NCBI GenBank assembly: GCA_949283905.1
Contig: CASDUB010000049.1
Coordinates: forward strand, 1 to 13,544
Source: an uncultured Lachnospiraceae bacterium
Lineage (GTDB): Bacteria; Bacillota; Clostridia; Lachnospirales; Lachnospiraceae
Length of the DNA: 13,544 bases
Direction of reading: 5' to 3'
This document shows positions 1-7,900 of the stretch, one piece after another. The notes under the pieces are model-generated. The model was not told the DNA's origin. It did not search any database and saw only the letters and a program-made list of their open reading frames with translations. The position numbers were made by a program, and so were the translations under genes. Position 1 is the stretch's first letter; each line of letters begins with the position of its first letter.

Positions 1-3000
1 ATGGAACATATACTGAATGTTCATTCGGGATCTGTTGTTTATGATCCAGTTATGTATATCGAGCTGATACTGATATACTCCGTCTTCATCTTTGTCAGGA
101 TTACCTTCAAAATCCTCGTTATAATACTGCGTATCGCTCTCTACCGCGAATGTGAAATCATATGAGCTTCTCGGCGTATCGTTCGGATTTGAATTCGCTT
201 CAGCCGAAGCCTCGCCCGGAGCGTACTGTGTCGGAGTATATCCTTCTCCGTTCTGTATCATTACTTTTACGACAGATCCGCTTACATGATCTTTAAGGGC
301 AATGTCAGCAGACAAAATCATATTGTCACCGTCAGTGCTCTTATCAGCGTTTGTTTTCTCCCATCCGCCTGTTGCCGTATTGTAAACATAAAGGAATGTT
401 TTAGCGTTGTTTGAAACGCCTTCCCACTCAACGCGTACAGTAGCATCTTCGCTTACATTTTCTCCTACGGTAATGTTAAATTCCTGCCATGGGAATCCGT
501 CGCCCGACTCCTCTGCAAATGAGCTGCCGTTTATGCCTGAAGTGTCGCTTACTCCTTCGCTCTGAACGATATTTTCATCGCCAAGCTTATATCTGTCGCC
601 GCGCTTAAAGCTTACGGTCATATCATCTCCGGTAGGATCGTTTACCTTTACTGCAAATGTCGGATCTCCGATCACTTCGGAACCGTCCGCCGGAAGTATA
701 TCGCCCTCAACTTCGGCGTTCTCCTCAGGAACATAGAATGAAATTTCTTTCTGCGAAGTATTTCCTATCTCATCCTTCGCATTCAATATGAGCTTATGCT
801 CTCCTGCTTCGATCTCTTTATTGCTTATCTCGTAAGGAAGCGTGATCACTTCATCATCAAGGAGCGCTTCAAGTGTGACATTCGAGCTCAGCGCGTCTTT
901 TGCTTCGGCTTCAATCGTAACGCTTCTGTAAGTTTTTCCCTCTTCGATGTTTGTCGTGATCTCAGGCGCGGTATTATCTACTATCACGTTCACCGAACAT
1001 TCGCCTGAAGAAATATTATGCCGGCCGTCTGAAAGAGTCGTTGTATCAAGATCATATCGCATAGCGTTGAAGCTTGCTTCATCCAGCTTGAATGTAACAT
1101 AAAGAATCTCTACCTTTGTCGTTCCGTCTCCCATGCTGATCTCTGTCTCAAGTCCGATTCCGTCAAGCGCATGAGGTTCATCTGGCTTCCAGTTTTCAGC
1201 TGTATGCTCTATCGCGCCTATTCCGTTCACGGCTTCATATTTAACAGGTCTTAAAGTTGTTCCGTCAGGAAGGGCAAGCCTTATGTTCTTAACCACAAAA
1301 TCATCGTTGTTCTCGATATCATGCTCCAGGGCGTTTGCTTTATTTCCCGCATGAAAAGCTATCGTTATTTCTTTTGTCTCGGAATCAAAATAATGCTCAT
1401 CTACATCATATGAATATGTAGCCCATTCAGCATACGTTCCTTCATTAAACACGCCGAGTGTTTCATCACCTATTGCCACTGCATTCTTAAAGAATACGTC
1501 GGTCTGGCTTGTATCAAAAGCTATCTTCGCGTCTCCGTTGATCGAAGGCACGGTCTTATCCATGACATCTTCGCCGTCAATTTTAAGATCTTTGCCTGTG
1601 CCGATTATAGCTATTGTTCCTGAGATAAATTCACCTTCTGAGACGTTAAGGGAGTCTCCTTCCTGAACAGGATTTTCGTTTTGAACTGTTTTATGCTCTG
1701 TTTCGACTGTATTATATCCGTCGCTTATCACAAAATAATATTCAAAACTGTTTTTGCCCATCAAATCTACCGCCGGCATTTCTTTTGCGAATGTCGAAGG
1801 AGTCTCAGTGTCTGTACTTCTCAAGAGGTTGTATTCCTCAAAATCTTCTGATTTATCGTCCTTTACGTAAAGCTTAACCGTCTTGATGCTGCTCTGCTCT
1901 GAAACGGCGTCAATGCCGAATGTCAGACTGCCGGCTGTATTAAATTTTTCAGGCGTAAGATCCTCATAAACAGGCGCTCCTACACTCTCCGGAAGTACAG
2001 CTTTATACTGAGGTTTTTCAGCAGCTGCGATCTGTCCCGGCGTAGGCTCGGAATTGTCGGCTGTCATAACGCTTAAGAAAGTCTCGCCTGAAAGCTGATT
2101 CTGATATGTGATAGACTGATCTTTATTTGTATTGTCAACGCCGCCCATATTATAAGTTACGTAATCAACAACATCTTTTACATTTGAAGCTATCTTAACG
2201 CCTCTTGCTCCGCTGTTTGACATGCCTCCGCTTGATATCTCAATAAGATGCTCGCCGTCAAGACTTGTTCCGAACTGAGCGTTGAAATCATCGGCTGTAA
2301 GGGCGTCGTTTCCTCCGTTTTTGATCCAGAATACAAGCGTATCGCCTGCTTTAATGATCCTGCTTTCCGAGGTTTCCCACCATACGACATCGCTGTCATC
2401 GCCGTTGTCCGGATAATTGTAGTAAAGCTTATAGTCCTTCAGATCGATATCGCGATTCGAATTGTTGTATAACTCGATAAATTCATATGCATCCGCTCCG
2501 CTTACATTGGTCGTATCAGGAATGAGCTCTGTTATCACAAGCGCAGGAGCATCCGCACTTTCCTGTTGTACATCGCTTGCCGCACTTACCTGCTGTTTTT
2601 CCGATACGGCTGTATTTACTCCGTCTGAGATTTCTACTTCATAGCTGAAGCTCTTCATTTCACTTAATTCGATATAATCAAGTGTCGTCTGAAGGACTCC
2701 TTCCGTATACATCATTTCTCTTTCAAGAGAAATCTCCTGTGCGCCGCCGGCATATATTTTAAGTTTTGCACTTAATATCTTATCTGTATTAAGATTTGTA
2801 GAATCTACTTTAACTGTCCAGCTTTCACCTTCAGCTATGTTTGCCGGAGCCGAAACAGATACAGATGCTCCCTCAACAACTGCAGGGAACGTATACTGTC
2901 CGTTAATCGTCTGCTGTTCCGTATCTATTACTCCCGGAGTCACTTTGCCGTCGTAATTAGTTGTTATTTCTGATCCGTTATAGCTGAAAGTTATAGCTTC

Positions 3001-4809
3001 ATCTTCATCGATTTTTCCGTTTGACGAATCACCGGCAGTATATTCTGTCGTATAAAGCTCAAGACCTGTCTTTGTTCTTACTGAAAGTCTTCTCGTTCCT
3101 GAATTCGAAAATCCGTCTGACTCAACGGTTGTGAAATTCTCTCCTGCCACAAAAGATGTTCCGTAATTTTCATTAAATTTGTCAACATCATATCCGGCAG
3201 CTATATTGGCGTCGTTTTTGATCCATACTACAACGCTCTTGCCCGGTTCTATATTAAGGCTGTCTGCGAGCTTCCACTGTTTTACGCTGCTTCCGTTATC
3301 ATAATAGAAATCATAATCGTCAAGGCTGACTGTCTGTGATCCTGCATTGTAAATTTCAAAAAATTCAAAAGCATCCGATCCGCTTACATTTGCCGCATTA
3401 GGCACTATTTCAGTTATAAGTATCGGCGCTGTAAGCTCAGGAGAACCCGACTGTTTATCTACTGTTACCGTATTAACGTATGAACAGTCGTTTACCGAGT
3501 TGCTCATATAAACCGTAAATGTAAATGAATCGAGAGAGGCAAAATCAGCCGATGGAATAGAAACAGTATACATGCCGTTGTTGTATATCATGCCATACTG
3601 CTTGTTTTCTAATTCAGCAATTTGAACATACGCATCCGTAACTATTCCGGAAAGATTTGTCGACGCAGAAATCTCAAATGCACTGCCGGGCTTTGCCGTG
3701 GTTTCCGCGGTTACGCTTACAGCCGCGTCAGACTGACCCGGAAGCTGATAGATCCATTCTTCATTCTGATCAGTTGAAAAGTTTCCGGGCGTAGGATCCT
3801 GATCGTATGAAAGCGTAGGCTGCTGCACGCTCCCCTGCATATATCCAAAGTTAATACCCTTCTTTGTCTGAGCTTTCTGATCACCGTCATTATATGTGAT
3901 CTGAGTGATTGTCTGCTCAGTGTCCTTTACTATAATACGTATTGAACGCTCTCCCGAATTTGAAAAGCCGTTTACGATCTCTGACGTTTTTACAACGTTA
4001 ATATTGCCTTCAACGCCGTAATAAGTATAAAAATCAGAATCTGAAAGAGCATCGTTTTCTGAATTTCTTATCCAAACAATCAGAAATTCACCCGGATTAA
4101 GAATCGTACCCTCCGGGATATCCCAATCCGTCACCGCGCCATCATTTACATTTTGTATAAGATATTTGTCTAAAGAAACAGGTCTGTCTGAAACATTGCG
4201 TACTTCTACATATTCATATGCGTCCGTACCGTTTGCCGTTGTCATATCGGCGCGGTGTGAATCAGCTACTATTTCAGTTATCAAAAGGGGTGAAGATACC
4301 TGAACCGTAGTTCTTTCCTGCGGAACATTGTTATTCTGATCAACGGTATTGTCATTTATTTCAGAAACATTATCCTGTTCTTCATTTTGTTCTTCCTGTA
4401 TCTCTGTGTTTAAATTGTCTTCGATAACATTTGAATCTTCGGCATTATCGTTTTGAGTATTGTCTTCTTCTGTTGTATTTTCGATGCTGCCGTTATTATC
4501 AGTATTATCCTCTACATTCGTATTTTCATTATTTGCCGTGCTGTCATTATTTTCCGGAGACTGGTTGCCGGAATCTGCACTGTCTTCCGTATTATCGATA
4601 TTTACATTTCCACTGCTTTCCTGATCGGACATATTTATATCCGAACCCCCTGTCTGAGCACTTTCCTGATATGAAACTTCAGTTTCCTGCGCAATTGCCG
4701 GAACAGCCATACCTGCTATGGTCGTTGCAGCAACTGTAACACTCAGTCCTTTTGCCGCCAGACTCTTTATGAACTTTTTAGTCATCACTTTATTTTTGTC
4801 TTTTCGCAT
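1..4809 (-). CDS. Secreted multi-lamin-tail-domain protein with C-terminal metallophosphoesterase (partial)
   Basis: An open frame of 1603 codons runs without a stop from ATG at 4809 to the left edge, so the C-terminus is missing. Residues 1-40 are a signal peptide (KK-rich n-region, hydrophobic core, cleavage near AIA|QE). Residues 41-170 are an acidic Asn/Glu/Ser/Thr-rich linker. Three lamin tail domains start near 172, 460 and 754 (LITEIV, LITEIV, VITELI; each has a D-A-[YF]-E-[YF] motif and later G[FM]SNSG). Each is followed by a (T)PG turn and a beta-sandwich. Residues about 1050-1280 form a further beta domain (FFKNAVAIGD, HAGNKANALEHD), and 1275-1360 an Ig-like domain. From 1550 the sequence ESDTQYYNE plus YQLDIHNWIINN looks like the start of a calcineurin-like phosphoesterase, with D1559 as a likely metal ligand. 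The remaining catalytic motifs lie outside the window. The start is supported by AAAGGAG 12 nt upstream. Probable role (inference): cell-surface phosphoester hydrolysis. Substrate unknown. Confidence 0.88.
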   Translation of the reverse strand, partial: MRKDKNKVMTKKFIKSLAAKGLSVTVAATTIAGMAVPAIAQETEVSYQESAQTGGSDINMSDQESSGNVNIDNTEDSADSGNQSPENNDSTANNENTNVEDNTDNNGSIENTTEEDNTQNDNAEDSNVIEDNLNTEIQEEQNEEQDNVSEINDNTVDQNNNVPQERTTVQVSSPLLITEIVADSHRADMTTANGTDAYEYVEVRNVSDRPVSLDKYLIQNVNDGAVTDWDIPEGTILNPGEFLIVWIRNSENDALSDSDFYTYYGVEGNINVVKTSEIVNGFSNSGERSIRIIVKDTEQTITQITYNDGDQKAQTKKGINFGYMQGSVQQPTLSYDQDPTPGNFSTDQNEEWIYQLPGQSDAAVSVTAETTAKPGSAFEISASTNLSGIVTDAYVQIAELENKQYGMIYNNGMYTVSIPSADFASLDSFTFTVYMSNSVNDCSYVNTVTVDKQSGSPELTAPILITEIVPNAANVSGSDAFEFFEIYNAGSQTVSLDDYDFYYDNGSSVKQWKLADSLNIEPGKSVVVWIKNDANIAAGYDVDKFNENYGTSFVAGENFTTVESDGFSNSGTRRLSVRTKTGLELYTTEYTAGDSSNGKIDEDEAITFSYNGSEITTNYDGKVTPGVIDTEQQTINGQYTFPAVVEGASVSVSAPANIAEGESWTVKVDSTNLNTDKILSAKLKIYAGGAQEISLEREMMYTEGVLQTTLDYIELSEMKSFSYEVEISDGVNTAVSEKQQVSAASDVQQESADAPALVITELIPDTTNVSGADAYEFIELYNNSNRDIDLKDYKLYYNYPDNGDDSDVVWWETSESRIIKAGDTLVFWIKNGGNDALTADDFNAQFGTSLDGEHLIEISSGGMSNSGARGVKIASNVKDVVDYVTYNMGGVDNTNKDQSITYQNQLSGETFLSVMTADNSEPTPGQIAAAEKPQYKAVLPESVGAPVYEDLTPEKFNTAGSLTFGIDAVSEQSSIKTVKLYVKDDKSEDFEEYNLLRSTDTETPSTFAKEMPAVDLMGKNSFEYYFVISDGYNTVETEHKTVQNENPVQEGDSLNVSEGEFISGTIAIIGTGKDLKIDGEDVMDKTVPSINGDAKIAFDTSQTDVFFKNAVAIGDETLGVFNEGTYAEWATYSYDVDEHYFDSETKEITIAFHAGNKANALEHDIENNDDFVVKNIRLALPDGTTLRPVKYEAVNGIGAIEHTAENWKPDEPHALDGIGLETEISMGDGTTKVEILYVTFKLDEASFNAMRYDLDTTTLSDGRHNISSGECSVNVIVDNTAPEITTNIEEGKTYRSVTIEAEAKDALSSNVTLEALLDDEVITLPYEISNKEIEAGEHKLILNAKDEIGNTSQKEISFYVPEENAEVEGDILPADGSEVIGDPTFAVKVNDPTGDDMTVSFKRGDRYKLGDENIVQSEGVSDTSGINGSSFAEESGDGFPWQEFNITVGENVSEDATVRVEWEGVSNNAKTFLYVYNTATGGWEKTNADKSTDGDNMILSADIALKDHVSGSVVKVMIQNGEGYTPTQYAPGEASAEANSNPNDTPRSSYDFTFAVESDTQYYNEDFEGNPDKDEDGVYQYQLDIHNWIINNRSRMNIQYMFH
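1705..4296 (-). repeat. Three tandem LTD plus beta-sandwich modules encoded within the large secreted protein
   Basis: Residues about 172-450, 460-735 and 754-1035 repeat one plan: a lamin tail domain opening with [IV]TE[IL][VI], an NVSG[SA]DA[YF]EF-type motif in copies 2 and 3, a W-[IV]-[RK]-N strand end, G[FM]SNSG.R, a (T)PG turn, and then an Ig-like region ending in a SDGxNT or similar strand. The modules start 288 and 293 residues apart. They are diverged in sequence, so this is old internal duplication rather than a recent tandem expansion. Confidence 0.8.
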
Positions 4810-4817
4810 GTTAATAC

Positions 4818-4829
4818 GTAACTCCTTTC
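4818..4829 (-). promoter_or_regulatory. Ribosome binding site of the left LTD gene (shared 12-mer)
   Basis: On the minus strand the leader reads GAAAGGAGTTAC, with the AAAGGAG core at 4822-4828 and a 12-nt gap to ATG at 4809. The next in-frame ATG (codon 9) has no comparable site, so 4809 is preferred. The same 12 bases lie upstream of the 5'-nucleotidase gene at 9439-9450. Confidence 0.75.
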
Positions 4830-4875
4830 CTAAGTCGCGTTGTGATGCCGGATTTCATCCTTGCTTAAATGTATC

Positions 4876-4905
4876 ATTACAAATTCAAAATCCGATGAAG
4901 CTAAA
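4876..4905 (-). promoter_or_regulatory. Weak candidate promoter for the left LTD gene
   Basis: The 4810-4931 gap lies after a terminator, so a promoter is expected here. The best match on the minus strand is TTTAGC at 4900-4905, an 18-nt spacer and TGTAAT at 4876-4881. The -35 is poor and the region is AT-rich, so this is only a candidate. Confidence 0.25.
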
Positions 4906-4920
4906 GTAAATTTTCAGTCA

Positions 4921-4971
4921 AAAGTACATAAAAGATGCAGAGCGGATTTTTTAATACCCACTCTGCATCTT
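4921..4971 (-). terminator. Intrinsic terminator of the 5'-nucleotidase gene
   Basis: A perfect 11-bp inverted repeat (arms 4932-4942 and 4961-4971, AAGATGCAGAG) begins 8 nt after the stop codon of the 1483-aa gene. The 18-nt loop can form extra pairs (GG-ATT with AATCC). On the minus strand the stem ends in TTTT followed by ATGTACTTTT, a modest U-tract. It separates the two large secreted-protein genes into different transcription units, apart from any read-through. Confidence 0.75.
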
Positions 4972-4979
4972 CGTTAAAA

Positions 4980-7900
4980 TTAATTTACATTACTGTTGTC
5001 TGTTCTTTTCTTTTTGTAAAAATATATTCCCGTAAATACAGCGCCGGCCGCTGCAGCCGCAAGTATAACGGCTATTCCGTATACGTCCGTATTGTCACCT
5101 GTATTAACAGATCCGCCTTTACCGCTGTCTGTGCCATTGTTGTTTGTACCCGGTTTATTATTCTGGCCGCCGTTCTGCTGATCATTGTTCTGTCCGTTAT
5201 TGTTCTGGTTGTTATTTTGATCATCATTCTGACCGTTGTTCTGGTCGTCATTCTGATCGTCATCCGGATTCTGAACAGCCTCTGCGAGAACAGTAATTCT
5301 GCCGTCTCCAAGCGGATTTCCATACTGCTCTGCGCTGATCACTCCTCCAAGTTCTTCCGTGAAATAATTAATGAGTGTTGCCGAATCAACCGGAAGTTCT
5401 TCATGTGCAAGGATTTCAGCACCTTCAAACATAGTAAATCCGTCACCCTGCTCCTGAAGAGTATAGAAGCTTCCCGCAACAGTATACATAGCTTCAGGAT
5501 CGATAGCTTTTCCGCCTATCATTACATTCTGAACTCTTCTTTCCTTAGCGCTGTCAACGCTCTGGAACATCTCCATACTGTCTGTTATTACAGGGCTTTC
5601 AAGATAATTGTGAATCTCATATGTAAGTCCCGATACCTGAAGGAATCCTCCGTTTTCTTCAGGGTTTAAACGCGCGCCATGTTCAAGAGCATCAAGTATC
5701 TGCTGTCCTGTCGCGCGAATCACACACATTTCATTGTTCCATGGATTTACATCCATGATATCTTTCCTTGAAACATCTCCTGCTGCAATCGAATCACGAA
5801 TACCGCCGCCGTTTACAAGCGCGATATCTGCTCCTGTCATTACACGATAAGCATCTGCTACAAAATCACCCATGTTTGTCTCGCCGTTACGGATTCGTCT
5901 TACGCCTTCAGCATCATTGATAGTAAGTTCAACCTCTGATGTACCGATCTTTTCATTGTAATACGCAAGTTCTTCGTTATACGTATCTACTTTATCCTGT
6001 ACAGCTTTGTATGCCGCAGATGCTTCCTCTGAGCTGTTAACATTTACATCCGACGGTTTAATGAGCTGAGTTGAATATGTACCGTCTTCATTTAATGTCA
6101 AAACTCCGAAGTTGGCGAATTTAGTACCGGTTGATGTAAGAGGAATCATTTCACCTTCTTTATTAGCATATTCGCCTGCTGCTATCGTTTCATGTGAATG
6201 AGCATCGATAAATGCATCGATTCCCGTAGTATTAGCGATAACATCCGATGACTTCCAGCCTTCTGTAGTTCCTTCCATTCCAAGATGTCCGAGGGCGATG
6301 ACTCTGTCCGCTCCTTCAGCTATTGCATTATCTACAGCGTCCTGAATAGTTTCATAGAAACTGTCTTCCATGAAGCTGTAAATAAAGTTTCCGTTTTCAT
6401 CCTGGAAATAAGCAGGAGTTGATTTTGTATATGTTTCAGGAGTGCTTATTCCGACAAATGCGACATTTTCGCCATTCATCTCTACAATTTCATAAGGTGC
6501 CAGAACCGTCGTACCTGTCTTAAGATCAACAAAGTTGCTGCTCAAATATTCGTACTGAGCTTCAGGTGCGTTTTCAGAGTCACCTACGGCAATTGCAAGA
6601 AATCTTTCCATTCCGTAATCGAATTCATGGTTGCCAGGAATTGCAAAATCGTATCCTGCAGTATTCATTATATCAACTATGGCAGCTCCTTCTGAATCTG
6701 CTCCTATAAGTTCACCCTGTATTGCGTCGCCGACATCTGCAAGAATTACATCGTATCCGTCAGCCTCAAGCTGTGCCTGGTATGCAGCGATTGCAGAATA
6801 TCCATCTGTTGCGCAGTGAACATCGTTTGTATATAGAACAACCGCTCCTGATGCGTCGTCTGCTCCCGGAACAACAGGCGTATTGTCATTCTGAGACGGG
6901 TCATACGGAGCTCCCGGTGTAACAGCGCTTCCGCTTAATGTGTAAGCTGCAACTGTTCCCGAAACTTCACATGCAGCAAGAAGAACCGGACTTCCCGACT
7001 CAGAATAAGCTGTCGGCACAAACGCAAGTCCTTCCGGAGCCACATCGCCTGAGATTTCACCTGAGAAATCTCTTGTATTTATATAATTCACATATGATGC
7101 GGAAGCAGGATCCGTTACATCGTATACCATAATTCCGCCTATTCTCTCAAGGCCGATAAAAGCATACATTCTGCCGTCGATCTCTTTAACTGTAGTCGTC
7201 TCAGGCTCTACGCCTTTCTTTGGACTTCTGCTGTCGATATCTATATCGTCATTTGAGCAGTTGAACCAGCTTGCAAGATAAGAAGCCGTTTTGCTTTCAA
7301 ACTCGTTTCCGCTGTCATATACGATCTGCATCGTATCCGCATTGTAGATAGTGAATGAACGGCTTCCATATACGTAATTTACGCCATCAGTAAGACCTGC
7401 CGTAACATTCGGATCAAGTACCCTAACCTTTTCCGCTATCACACCGTTAACATCAGCAATATTCGCTTTTTCTTCATTGGAGAAGTCGCCCCATTCTCTT
7501 GCATCGCCCTCATTAGCCGTTACAAGATAAGTGACTCCGCCGACTTCAAATGTGCTGATCCCGTCAGGCATACGAACGCCAACTGTATTAGGATATGTGG
7601 AAGCTTCATATTTTCCGTCTTCTATAAAATCTACTGCATTTGATTCAAAACCGAAATCCTGAAATCCGAGACTGCTTATTGAAGTAAATGTTGCTGATGC
7701 TATATCAAGCGTCGCAATCGCATTTGCTTCCTGAAGCGCAACATATGCTTTTGTACCCTCTGAATTTAATGCTATATATTCCGGCTCAAGATCATTTTCT
7801 GCGCTGAGTATCTGTCCGTTTACCTTATTGAACAGAATTCCCTGTGCTGCAAGGCTTGCAGAATCAAATCCGCTGAAATCGGCTATTTTCACTTCGCCTG

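Noticed and set aside
5072..5323. Minus-strand open frame of 83 codons rich in Arg, Thr and Met
   Set aside because: It is an alternative reading frame of the repetitive Asn/Gln linker codons.
4935..5669. Plus-strand open frame of 244 codons opposite the C-terminus of the 5'-nucleotidase gene
   Set aside because: It lies antisense to the Asn/Gln-rich linker and the enzyme's C-terminal domain, its translation is Val/Ile-rich low-complexity sequence without family motifs, and its start sits inside the terminator hairpin.
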